A stretch of DNA of 18,383 nt from CALMFQ01 sp964495595. GTDB taxonomy: Bacteria; Pseudomonadota; Gammaproteobacteria; Burkholderiales; SCOH01. The position numbers and the translations under genes were made by a program. Numbering within the stretch: position 1 is the stretch's first letter; each line of letters opens with the position of its first letter. The DNA lies in contig CAZBWH010000064.1 in NCBI GenBank assembly GCA_964495595.1, positions 1-18,383 on the forward strand. The letters are read 5' to 3'. Below the pieces are notes generated by a model. The model was not told where the DNA came from. It did not search any database and saw only the letters and a program-made list of their open reading frames with translations. Below, piece by piece: positions 6,375 to 13,366 of this stretch.

Positions 6375-7685
6375 TCAGCTACCCAGCCCGCTGACCTGCC
6401 GCGCCAGGTATTGTGCGTAGTTGTCGGTCATGCCGCCGATGAAGTCCAGCACCCGCATGTAGGCCTGGTAGTGGCTCCAGTTGCGCTGCGGTACGCTGTA
6501 TTCCATCAGGTCGAGGATGCGCTTGCTGCGGAACGACTGGCGTTCGCTGGTGATCAGCTGGTGTACCGCGTTGAGAAAAGCGTCGAGCAGTACGTCGAGC
6601 GTGCTGTGGGCGCCGACTTCGACTTCGACCTTGCGCCGGTCGTTGAAAATCTGTTCCCGCGCCAGGGTTTTGGCGCTGACAATGCTGTCGACGATGTGGC
6701 TCGGGCAGGTGCGCAGGATGTCGCCGCTGAGTTGTCCGGCCAGCAGGTCATCGTGTTGCGCGACAAAGGCATCGGCTACGGCGTTGACGGCTTTCTGGAT
6801 TGCCTTGCCGCGCAGCAGCGAAATCTTGCGCCGCACGGTGGGCGCCTCGGCGAGTTCTTCGCGCAACAATGGGGAGTCGCCCGCGAGGGTAAGGAAAATC
6901 GGCTCTACCTGCAGGTATTTCAGCAGGCCGATTTCGATGCCGTCTTCCAGGTCCAGCACTGCGTAACAAATGTCGTCGGCGGCCTCCATCAGGTACGACA
7001 GCGGGTGGCGCGCCCATTTGCCCGGTGCCAGCTGCGGCAATCCGAGTTCGTCGGCAATGCGCTGCAGATGCTGTTTTTCCGCCTGATAGCAGGCAAATTT
7101 TTCTTTCTCGCCGGCGTGTTCCACTGTCCAAGGGTATTTCAGCAAGGCGCCGAGGGTGGAGTAGGTGAGCCGCAGGCCGCCGTTGTAGCGATGGTTTTCC
7201 AGCTGGGTGATGACACGGAATCCTTGGGCATTGCCTTCGAATGTTTGCAGGTCGAGTTGCTGCAGTTCGGTCAGCGGTTGCAGCAGGTAGGCGTGCTGCG
7301 GTTGGCGGAACCAGTCGCGGATTGCGTATTCACCGGCGTGGCCGAACGGCGGATTGCCGATGTCGTGCGCCAGGCAGGCGGCCTGGACAATCGCGCCGAT
7401 ATCGGCCGGGCTGACGTGAGCCGGAAGTTTCGCCGCGATGCGTTCGCCGACCATGTGGCCAAGGCTGCGGCCGACGCTGCCGACTTCGATGCTGTGCGTC
7501 AGCCGGGTGTGCACGTGGTCGTTTTCCGACATCGGATGCACCTGGGTCTTGCGCCCCAGCCGGCGGAAGGCGCTGGAGAACACGATCCGGTCGTGGTCCT
7601 TGTGGAAATCGGTGCGGCCCAGTTCGTGGATCGCCGGGTGCGGGTTGCACAGCCGGTTGGCTGACAGCAATGCGTGCCAGTTCAT
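6375..7685 (-). CDS. dgt: Deoxyguanosinetriphosphate triphosphohydrolase (dGTPase)
   Basis: 436-aa HD-domain enzyme that cleaves dGTP to deoxyguanosine and inorganic triphosphate, thereby adjusting the dNTP pool. The N-terminal block DRIVFSSAFRRLGRKTQVHP and RLTHSIEVGSVGRSLG (metal-binding His64) is followed by CLAHDIGNPPFGHAGE, with the HD pair at His107-Asp108. This is the characteristic dNTPase signature. Downstream blocks ENHRYNGGLRLTYSTLGALLKYPW and SYLMEAADDICYAVLDLEDG carry the next metal-binding Asp. Length is close to the 430-450 aa of the short Dgt subfamily; E. coli Dgt is longer (505 aa). The ATG at 7685 lacks a clear Shine-Dalgarno. It lies 104 bp after the OmpA-family gene on the same strand, with a strong hairpin between, so co-transcription is doubtful. 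Confidence 0.94.
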   Translation of the reverse strand: MNWHALLSANRLCNPHPAIHELGRTDFHKDHDRIVFSSAFRRLGRKTQVHPMSENDHVHTRLTHSIEVGSVGRSLGHMVGERIAAKLPAHVSPADIGAIVQAACLAHDIGNPPFGHAGEYAIRDWFRQPQHAYLLQPLTELQQLDLQTFEGNAQGFRVITQLENHRYNGGLRLTYSTLGALLKYPWTVEHAGEKEKFACYQAEKQHLQRIADELGLPQLAPGKWARHPLSYLMEAADDICYAVLDLEDGIEIGLLKYLQVEPIFLTLAGDSPLLREELAEAPTVRRKISLLRGKAIQKAVNAVADAFVAQHDDLLAGQLSGDILRTCPSHIVDSIVSAKTLAREQIFNDRRKVEVEVGAHSTLDVLLDAFLNAVHQLITSERQSFRSKRILDLMEYSVPQRNWSHYQAYMRVLDFIGGMTDNYAQYLARQVSGLGS

Positions 7686-7754
7686 GAGGGGGCCCTGTGC
7701 GGTGGAGTGGGGCGATTGCAGCAGAAACGCCGCAGGCAGGCAAGCGGGGGAGGG

Positions 7755-7782
7755 CTACTGGCCGGTGCTGGCCGGCCAGTAG
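7755..7782 (-). terminator. Perfect 11-bp hairpin after the OmpA-family gene
   Basis: CTACTGGCCGG (7755-7765) pairs exactly with 7772-7782 around a 6-base loop. It begins 7 bases after the stop codon of the minus-strand OmpA-family gene. There is no U-tract on the minus strand (CCCTCCCCC follows), so it may act as a rho-dependent or mRNA-3'-end stabilising hairpin instead of a classical terminator. Confidence 0.5.
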
Positions 7783-7789
7783 CGGGGGC

Positions 7790-8467
7790 TTACTGGGCTA
7801 CGATCGGAACGATCAGGACTTCTACCCGGCGGTTGAGCGCCCGGCCGGATTCGGTCTTGTTGTCGCCGCGCGGTTGGGTTTCGCCCCGGCCGTAGGCGCT
7901 CAGGCGTTGCTCGGCCACGCTGCGGGTGAGCAGGTATTCGACGACCGACTGCGCCCGACGTTCGGACAGGGTCTGGTTGGCCGCGTCGGAGCCGATGGCA
8001 TCGGTGTGGCCGACGATGGTCAGTTCGGTCTTGCCGTAGGTGTTGAGTACTTTGGCAATCTTGTCCAGCACCGAGAAGAAGCCCGGTTTCAGCGCGTAGC
8101 TGTTGGTGTCGAAGGCGGTGGCGCTGGTCATGGTGACCAGCAGGCTGTTGTCGGCATTTTTGATGATGGTGATGCTGCCGTTGGCGACTTCGGGTGCCAA
8201 CACTTTTTCCAGGTCTTTCTGCTGGGTGTCCATGTAATGGCCGACTGCGCCGCCTGCCAGGCCGCCGCCCACTGCGCCGATCAGTGCGCCCTTGCCACGA
8301 TTCTTGTGGTTGATTGCCGCGCCGGCAATTGCGCCGCCCAGTACGCCGATCATGGCGCCGGTTTCAGCGTTGGTGTAGGGGCGCGAACGGCCGTATTCGT
8401 CAGTGGCGCAGCCGGCCACGCCGAGGGTGCCGATCAGCGCGGCGCAGACGAGGGTGTGCTTTTTCAT
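7790..8467 (-). CDS. OmpA-family lipoprotein with glycine zipper (YiaD-like)
   Basis: 225-aa predicted lipoprotein. A signal sequence ends in the lipobox VAGC, with the lipidated Cys at residue 20. Residues 37-76 form a glycine zipper (GAMIGVLGGAIAGAA, ALIGAVGGGLAGGAVG) expected to lie in or across a membrane. The C-terminal half is an OmpA/MotB peptidoglycan-binding domain, with TIVGHTDAIGSDAANQTLSERRAQ and the closing GRALNRRVEV; the conserved Asp and Arg that hold diaminopimelate are present. It should anchor the outer membrane to the wall, as YiaD-like proteins do. AAGGAAA precedes the ATG at suitable spacing, and a good sigma70 promoter lies upstream. It is divergent from the MATE transporter and appears monocistronic. 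Confidence 0.93.
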   Translation of the reverse strand: MKKHTLVCAALIGTLGVAGCATDEYGRSRPYTNAETGAMIGVLGGAIAGAAINHKNRGKGALIGAVGGGLAGGAVGHYMDTQQKDLEKVLAPEVANGSITIIKNADNSLLVTMTSATAFDTNSYALKPGFFSVLDKIAKVLNTYGKTELTIVGHTDAIGSDAANQTLSERRAQSVVEYLLTRSVAEQRLSAYGRGETQPRGDNKTESGRALNRRVEVLIVPIVAQ

Positions 8468-8503
8468 GTTGGATTTCCTTGATCGGTGCAGCCAAAAAGG
8501 GCG

Positions 8504-8532
8504 AGTTTAGCCGCCGGCCTGCAGCGCTGCAA
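8504..8532 (-). promoter_or_regulatory. Sigma70 promoter of the OmpA-family lipoprotein gene
   Basis: Read on the minus strand: TTGCAG (-35, 8527-8532), an exact 17-base spacer, and TAAACT (-10, 8504-8509). Transcription would start near 8497, giving a leader of about 30 nt with the AAGGAAA ribosome binding site. It is the clearest promoter in the window. Confidence 0.65.
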
Positions 8533-8574
8533 CTTGCGCTACCATCGCCGCTTTGCTTCGGAGTTGTGTTTGCC

Positions 8575-9978
8575 ATGCCTGTCGCTGCTGCCGTGCCTTC
8601 CTTTGCTGCCGAGCTGCGGGCGATCCTGCGGCTGGCCGGGCCGATGATCGTGGCACAACTGGCGCAGACCGGGATTGCGCTGGTCGATACGGTGATGGCG
8701 GGGCGGCTGTCGGCGGCTGATCTGGCTGCGGTGTCGCTGGGGTCGAGTATCTGGCTGACAGTGTTTCTGAGCTTTGCCGGGGTGCTGATGGCGCTGGCGC
8801 CGCTGGTGTCGCAGGCACTGGGCGCAGGCCGTCAGGCCGATATCGGCCCGCTGGTGCGGCAGGGGGTGTGGCTGGGGCTGGTGCTGGGCGGGCTGACATT
8901 CTGGCTGGTGCGCCACGCCGGGCCGGTGCTGCTGTGGGTGGATGCGGCGCCAGAGGTGGCGCTGAAAACACAACAGTTTCTCGCGGCCTTGTCGTGGGGG
9001 ATGCCGGCGGTGATGGTGTACCGGGTGTTTTACCCGTTTGCGTCGGCGATGGGCAAAACCCGGCCGATCATGTGGGTGACGCTGGCGTCGTTGCTGCTGG
9101 CGATTCCGCTTAACTATCTGCTGATCTACGGCAAGCTGGGTCTGCCGCAAATGGGGGCCGAGGGATGTGGCTGGGCGACGGCGATCTGTTGCTGGTTCAA
9201 CGGCCTGGCGCTGGGTGGCTATTGCGCGCTGAACGGGTTTTTCCGCCCGTTTGACCTGTGGCGCTGGTGCGGGCCGCAGTGGCGGGTGCAATGGCGATTG
9301 CTGCGGCTGGGAATGCCGATTGGGCTGGCGTATCTGGTCGAGATCAGCGCGTTCACCGTGGTGGCGCTGCTGTTGGCGCGGTTTGGCGCGACGGTGGTGG
9401 CGGCGCACCAGATCACGCTGAATCTGTCGGCGATCCTGTACATGGTGCCGCAAAGTTTGTCGGTGGCGCTGACCGTGCGGGTCGGGCTGGCAGTGGGGGC
9501 GGGTGACGAGCCGGCTGCGGCGCGTACCTGTCGCACCGGACTGACGCTGGCGCTGGGCTTTGCCGCCTGTTCGGCCATTGGCATCTGGCTGACGGCTCCC
9601 TGGCTGGCCGCCTGCTACAGCAACGATCCGCAGGTGATCGCGCTGGCAGCGGGGCTGCTGCTGTTTGCCGCGGTCTACCAGATGCCCGACGCCGCGCAGG
9701 TGTGTGCGGCCGGGGCGCTGCGCGGCTACCGGATCACTACCTTGCCGATGCTGATTCTGGTGCTGGCGTTCTGGGGGGTAGCGGTGCCGTTGGGCTACCA
9801 GGCTGGCCTGCACGGTCTGCCAGGCTGGCAGCACGGTCAGCCGCTGGCCGCTGCTGGCTTCTGGGGGGCGCTGGTGCTGAGCCTGTTTCTGGCCGCTGCC
9901 TGTCTGCTGCTGTATCTGAGCCATGTGGTGCGGCTGCGCCAGCATCGGCCTGCAAGCCGCGCCCCTATTGGCGTCTAG
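8575..9978 (+). CDS. MATE family multidrug efflux transporter (NorM-like)
   Basis: 467-aa inner-membrane protein with about 12 hydrophobic segments arranged as two six-helix halves. MATE proteins expel cationic drugs and other toxic compounds in exchange for Na+ or H+. Family marks are LRLAGPMIVAQLAQTGIALVDTVMAGRLSAADLAAVSLG at the N-terminus (first helix pair) and PLVSQALGAGR after helix 2. The second-half equivalents are RLGMPIGLAYLVEISAF and AAHQITLNLSAILYMVPQSLSVALTVRVG. The frame is open further upstream, but the ATG at 8575 begins a normal MATE N-terminus and has CGGAG at 8559-8563. The upstream extension overlaps the divergent OmpA-family gene. The gene is followed by a perfect hairpin. 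Substrate cannot be predicted. Confidence 0.93.
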   Translation: MPVAAAVPSFAAELRAILRLAGPMIVAQLAQTGIALVDTVMAGRLSAADLAAVSLGSSIWLTVFLSFAGVLMALAPLVSQALGAGRQADIGPLVRQGVWLGLVLGGLTFWLVRHAGPVLLWVDAAPEVALKTQQFLAALSWGMPAVMVYRVFYPFASAMGKTRPIMWVTLASLLLAIPLNYLLIYGKLGLPQMGAEGCGWATAICCWFNGLALGGYCALNGFFRPFDLWRWCGPQWRVQWRLLRLGMPIGLAYLVEISAFTVVALLLARFGATVVAAHQITLNLSAILYMVPQSLSVALTVRVGLAVGAGDEPAAARTCRTGLTLALGFAACSAIGIWLTAPWLAACYSNDPQVIALAAGLLLFAAVYQMPDAAQVCAAGALRGYRITTLPMLILVLAFWGVAVPLGYQAGLHGLPGWQHGQPLAAAGFWGALVLSLFLAAACLLLYLSHVVRLRQHRPASRAPIGV

Positions 9979-9981
9979 CCT

Positions 9982-10014
9982 GGCTGCAGGCCAATCCCAG
10001 AGCGGCCTGCAGCC
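9982..10014 (+). terminator. Perfect 11-bp hairpin after the MATE gene
   Basis: GGCTGCAGGCC (9982-9992) pairs perfectly with 10004-10014 across an 11-base loop, starting 4 bases after the MATE stop codon. The downstream bases CATGCCTTGTTGTTGTC are moderately T-rich. It may terminate MATE transcription, or it may be one module of a REP-like pair with the next hairpin. Confidence 0.5.
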
Positions 10015-10043
10015 CATGCCTTGTTGTTGTCAGCTCGACGTTG

Positions 10044-10078
10044 GCCAGCCTGCCTGAGCTTGGCTGCGGCAGGCTGGC
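10044..10078. repeat. Second perfect 11-bp hairpin upstream of rep
   Basis: GCCAGCCTGCC (10044-10054) pairs exactly with GGCAGGCTGGC (10068-10078) around a 13-base loop. It lies 30 bp after the preceding hairpin and about 30 bp before the candidate rep -10 element. No T-tract follows. Two unrelated perfect stems in 100 bp suggest a repetitive extragenic element or a regulatory leader. Confidence 0.45.
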
Positions 10079-10107
10079 TTCGCGTCACCGTTGGCCTGAA
10101 AAAGGAA

Positions 10108-10113
10108 TACAAT
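10108..10113 (+). promoter_or_regulatory. Candidate -10 element for rep
   Basis: TACAAT in the context GGAATACAATCCCC, 31 bases before the rep ATG. The expected -35 position (about 10085-10090, TCACCG) is a poor match, so this is tentative. It is the same hexamer as the candidate upstream of yaaA. Confidence 0.35.
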
Positions 10114-10143
10114 CCCCGCCCAGCCGATTTTTCGCCGTCTTCC

Positions 10144-12147
10144 ATGCTCGACAAACTCAACCCCCCGCAACGCGAAGCCGCCAAATATCTCGATGGCCCG
10201 CTACTGGTGCTGGCCGGCGCCGGCAGTGGCAAAACGCGGGTGATTACCGCCAAGATTGCCTACCTGATCCAGCAATGCGGCATGGATGCGCGCAATATCG
10301 CCGCGATCACCTTTACCAACAAGGCGGCGCGCGAAATGCAGGAGCGGGTGGAACATCTGGTCGAAGGCAAGGCAGCACGCGGCTTGACGGTGAGCACCTT
10401 CCACTCGCTGGGGGTGCAAATCCTGCGGCAAGAGAGCACGCATCTGGGCTACAAGCCGCAGTTTTCGGTGCTGGATTCGGCCGACAGCTTCAAGATTGTT
10501 TCCGACATCATCAAAAGCACCGACAAGGCCGAAATTCGCCGCATCCAGAGCGTGATTTCGCGCTGGAAAAACGACTTTGTCACCCCCGATCAATCGCTGC
10601 ACCTGGCCAGCCACGAAGGCGATCTGGCCGCCGCCAAGGTCTATCGCGTCTATCAAGACACGCTGTTCGCCTATCAGGCGATGGATTTCGACGACCTGAT
10701 CCGCCTGCCGGTCGAGCTGTTCCAGAAAAACGCCGCAGTGCTGGAAAAATGGCAGAACAAGCTGCGCTACCTGCTGCTGGACGAATACCAGGACACCAAC
10801 ACCTGCCAGTATCAACTGGTAAAGCTGCTCACCGGCAGCAAGGGCATGTTCACCGCAGTGGGCGACGACGATCAGTCGATCTACGCCTGGCGCGGCGCGA
10901 ATATGGAAAACCTGCGGCTGCTGCAGGAGGATTTCCCCAGGCTGAAAGTAATCAAGCTGGAGCAGAACTACCGCTCGGTATCACGCATCCTGCGCGCCGC
11001 CAACTCGGTGATCAGCAACAACCCCAAACTGTTTGAAAAACAATTGTGGAGCGACCTCGGCGTTGGCGATCCGATCCAGATCGTTGCCTGCAAGGATGAT
11101 GAGCACGAAGCCGAAAGCGTGGTGATGCGGCTGCAGGCGCACAAGTTCGAAAACCGCACCACCTTCGCCGACTACGCCATCCTCTATCGCGGCAACCATC
11201 AGGCGCGGGTGATGGAGCAACAACTGCGCAACCACAAAATCCCTTACGTGATGAGCGGCGGCCAATCGTTTTTCGACAAGGCGGAAATCAAGGATCTGAT
11301 CAGCTACCTGCGGCTGGTAGCCAACGAAGACGACGACCCGGCCTTCATCCGCGCCATCACCACCCCCAAACGCGGCGTCGGCAACACCACGCTGGAAAAA
11401 CTCGGCACCTACTCCGCCGAGCGCCACATCTCGCTGTTCGCCGCCGCATTCGAAACCGGGCTGGAAATGCAGCTGCAAGCCAAGCAGCTGGAACCGCTGC
11501 ACGCCTTCTGCAAATTCATCCACCACCTGCAATACCGCGCCACCCGCGAACCGGCAGCGCAACTGATGCAAGACCTGCTCAAGGCCATCGACTACGAAAC
11601 CTGGCTCTACGACAGCGAAGAAACCCGCGCAGCCGAAAGCAAATGGAAAAACGTGCTCGACTTCGTCGGCTGGATCAGCAAAAAAGGCGAAGAAGACGGC
11701 AAAAACCTGATCGAACTGACGCAAACCATCGCCCTCATCAACATGCTGCAAAGCAAGGACGACAGCGAAATCGACGCCGTCAAAATGTCCACCCTGCACG
11801 CCAGCAAAGGGCTGGAATACGGCCACGTATTCCTGGTCGGCTGCGAAGAAGGCATCCTCCCCCACCGCGAATCGATCGACAACGACATGGTCGAAGAAGA
11901 ACGCCGCCTGATGTACGTCGGCATCACCCGCGCCCAGCGCAGCCTCACCATCAGCTACGCCAGCAAACGCAAACGCGCCGGCGAATGGACGGTATGCGAA
12001 CCGTCGCGGTTTTTGGCTGAGCTGCCGGCGGATGATATTCGCCACAGCGGCAAAACAACGGAAAAGCCGCAGGTGACACGAGAGGAGGGGGCAGCGAAGT
12101 TGGCGAATTTACGGGCGATGTTGAATAAGGGGAAGGCGGGGGAGTGA
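10144..12147 (+). CDS. rep: ATP-dependent DNA helicase Rep (UvrD/Rep superfamily 1A)
   Basis: 667-aa 3'-5' DNA helicase that helps replication forks pass protein blocks and assists restart. All SF1A motifs can be read: Walker A GAGSGKT (residues 25-31), motif Ia ITFTNKAAREM, Walker B LLLDEYQDTN (Asp-Glu at 213-214), motif III GDDDQSIYAWRGA (240-252), motif IV KLEQNYRS. Motif V is MSTLHASKGLEYGHVFLVG, and motif VI is EERRLMYVGITRAQ. The N-terminus (LNPPQREAAKYLDGPLLVLAGAGSGKTRV...) resembles E. coli Rep more than UvrD, and length fits (about 670 aa). The ATG at 10144 begins the conserved region but has no Shine-Dalgarno. Codon usage is strongly C- and A-rich until about base 12000, then abruptly G-rich for the last 45 or so codons. 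Confidence 0.95.
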   Translation: MLDKLNPPQREAAKYLDGPLLVLAGAGSGKTRVITAKIAYLIQQCGMDARNIAAITFTNKAAREMQERVEHLVEGKAARGLTVSTFHSLGVQILRQESTHLGYKPQFSVLDSADSFKIVSDIIKSTDKAEIRRIQSVISRWKNDFVTPDQSLHLASHEGDLAAAKVYRVYQDTLFAYQAMDFDDLIRLPVELFQKNAAVLEKWQNKLRYLLLDEYQDTNTCQYQLVKLLTGSKGMFTAVGDDDQSIYAWRGANMENLRLLQEDFPRLKVIKLEQNYRSVSRILRAANSVISNNPKLFEKQLWSDLGVGDPIQIVACKDDEHEAESVVMRLQAHKFENRTTFADYAILYRGNHQARVMEQQLRNHKIPYVMSGGQSFFDKAEIKDLISYLRLVANEDDDPAFIRAITTPKRGVGNTTLEKLGTYSAERHISLFAAAFETGLEMQLQAKQLEPLHAFCKFIHHLQYRATREPAAQLMQDLLKAIDYETWLYDSEETRAAESKWKNVLDFVGWISKKGEEDGKNLIELTQTIALINMLQSKDDSEIDAVKMSTLHASKGLEYGHVFLVGCEEGILPHRESIDNDMVEEERRLMYVGITRAQRSLTISYASKRKRAGEWTVCEPSRFLAELPADDIRHSGKTTEKPQVTREEGAAKLANLRAMLNKGKAGE

Positions 12148-12187
12148 TGTGTTGATGATATGCAAGGCCGTAAGACGCATTCCGTAA

Positions 12188-12216
12188 GGTGCAATCGAAG
12201 CGAAGCGCATTGCACC
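12188..12216. repeat. Inverted repeat GGTGCAAT-N13-ATTGCACC
   Basis: Perfect 8-bp arms (12188-12195 and 12209-12216) separated by CGAAGCGAAGCGC. The arm plus GAAGCGAAGCGC loop has the look of a dispersed repeat type, recalled from other proteobacterial genomes and not checked here. Confidence 0.6.
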
Positions 12217-12270
12217 GCATGGACAGCCTCACCGCGACGTTTGACATCCGATAGGGGGCGGAAAGCCAAG

Positions 12271-12306
12271 GGTGGGCAACCTGTTGCCCACGCGAAATCA
12301 TTTCGC
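12271..12306. repeat. Twin hairpin of the TGGGCAA family
   Basis: GTGGGCAAC (12272-12280) pairs with GTTGCCCAC (12283-12291) around only 2 bases. It is directly followed by GCGAAAT-C-ATTTCGC (12292-12306), a second perfect palindrome. Arms as tight as 2 and 1 loop bases are more likely to be palindromic protein-binding or cruciform sites than simple RNA stems. Confidence 0.65.
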
Positions 12307-12313
12307 CCGAATC

Positions 12314-12334
12314 GGTGGGCAATACTTGCCCACC
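12314..12334. repeat. TGGGCAA-family palindrome, copy 2
   Basis: GGTGGGCAA (12314-12322), loop TAC, TTGCCCACC (12326-12334), perfect 9-bp arms. The same core as the unit at 12272 and nearly identical to the unit at 12374. Confidence 0.7.
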
Positions 12335-12373
12335 CTACCCACTGTCTGTAAAGAAACCCGACAAAAAAGCCAA

Positions 12374-12396
12374 GGATGGGCAATACTTGCCCATCC
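12374..12396. repeat. TGGGCAA-family palindrome, copy 3
   Basis: GGATGGGCAA (12374-12383), loop TAC, TTGCCCATCC (12387-12396), perfect 10-bp arms. Relative to copy 2 both arms differ at the matching position (GG-A-TGGG versus GG-TGGG), a compensatory change that keeps pairing. Confidence 0.7.
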
Positions 12397-12484
12397 AACA
12401 TCTCCTGTCGCACGACTCGAGGTCAGGGCTTTTTATTATCAATGACTTAAAGTGACGCAAGGCGCATTCCACAGGAGAGTGACC

Positions 12485-13273
12485 ATGAGCGATATCCAGA
12501 TCCGCTTTGACAACGGCGCGGCCTACGAAGAGTACATGGGGCAATGGAGCCAGCTGGCAGGCGAGTGCTTTCTTGACTGGTTGGCCCCGGCCAATGCTGC
12601 ACGCTGGCTGGATGTAGGCTGTGGCAACGGCGCATTTACCGAGCGGGTGGCGGCGCGGTGTGCGCCGGCTGTGGTGCATGGTATTGATTGTTCGGCTGAG
12701 CAGTTGGCCTTTGCGCGGCAACGCCCGGCGCTGGCGACGGCCCGGTTGCAAACCGGCGATGCAATGGCGCTGCCATATGCGGATGGCACGTTTGATTATG
12801 CGGTGATGCCGCTGGTGATTTTCTTTGTACCCGAGCCGGCCCAAGGGGTGGCAGAGATGAAGCGGGTGCTGGTGCCGGGCGGCGTGGCTGCAGCGTATGC
12901 GTGGGATCTGTACGGCGGGGGCTTTCCGTACCACTCGCTGCGGCTGGCGGTCAACGCGCTTGGCTACCCGGTGCCGGCACCACCCAGCCCGGAGGCTTCG
13001 CGCCAGGACGTGCTGCAGTCCTTGTGGCAGGCAGCCGGGCTGACTGAGGTGCAGACCACGCTGATCGAGGTGGAGCGCAGTTTTGCCAGCTTTGCCGACT
13101 ACTGGCGCATTGTGCAGGGTGGGCCCAGCATGGGCGCCACGCTGGCCAGCATGACTCCGGCCGATGTCGAGCGCTTGCAGGCGCAACTGCGTGCCAGCCT
13201 GCCGGTCGCGGCTGATGGCAGCATTACCTGCCACGCCCGTGCCCACGCAATCCAGGGCCGGGTGCCGGGCTGA
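12485..13273 (+). CDS. Class I SAM-dependent methyltransferase
   Basis: 262-aa cytoplasmic methyltransferase of the UbiE/Methyltransf_11 type. The S-adenosylmethionine-binding motif I is LDVGCGNGAF at residues 42-51. The acidic residue closing strand 2 is in HGIDCSAEQLAFARQR, motif II-like GDAMALPYADGTFDYAV follows, and MKRVLVPGGVAAAYAWD is the usual post-motif strand. The C-terminal part (YWRIVQGGPSMGATLASM) is the variable, substrate-facing region; the substrate is unknown. The ATG at 12485 has AGGAG at 12473-12477, and the open frame upstream of it enters the repeat cluster and is not coding. The antiporter follows 93 bp downstream on the same strand. That gap includes a 12-bp palindrome, GCCCGTACGGGC (13302-13313), so co-transcription is uncertain. 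Confidence 0.9.
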   Translation: MSDIQIRFDNGAAYEEYMGQWSQLAGECFLDWLAPANAARWLDVGCGNGAFTERVAARCAPAVVHGIDCSAEQLAFARQRPALATARLQTGDAMALPYADGTFDYAVMPLVIFFVPEPAQGVAEMKRVLVPGGVAAAYAWDLYGGGFPYHSLRLAVNALGYPVPAPPSPEASRQDVLQSLWQAAGLTEVQTTLIEVERSFASFADYWRIVQGGPSMGATLASMTPADVERLQAQLRASLPVAADGSITCHARAHAIQGRVPG

Positions 13274-13366
13274 TCTGCGGCGGCCCGGCGTGCCCGGACT
13301 CGCCCGTACGGGCATGACTGGCGGCGGTTTGCGGTATGCTTGTCGCTTTTGTGCGGGAGGAATGCG

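Larger units (their letters stand above)
12148..12484. other. 337-bp intergenic region holding a cluster of REP-like inverted repeats
   Basis: No gene is supported here. The region contains at least four hairpin-forming repeats (listed separately). It begins with the AAGGCCGTAAGACGCATTCC stretch right after the rep stop and ends before the methyltransferase RBS (AGGAG, 12473-12477). A related GCAAGGCGCATTCC occurs at 12457-12470, so the cluster may be bounded by similar sequences. It looks like dispersed extragenic repeat DNA with no coding content. Confidence 0.7.

Noticed and set aside
6411..7664. Plus-strand open frame (417 codons) opposite dgt
   Set aside because: Mirror image of the dGTPase codons; no ribosome binding site and no recognisable domain.
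8539..10017. Minus-strand open frame (492 codons) very rich in Gln, Arg, His and Pro
   Set aside because: Antisense shadow of the MATE gene; composition is an artefact of reading CTG/GCG codons backwards.
10981..12045. Minus-strand open frame (354 codons) opposite rep
   Set aside because: Antisense shadow; rep carries all helicase motifs on the other strand.
12188..12396. Possible CRISPR array because of repeated motifs
   Set aside because: Units are individually palindromic, few and unevenly spaced, with no direct repeats of constant length, no unique spacers and no cas genes.
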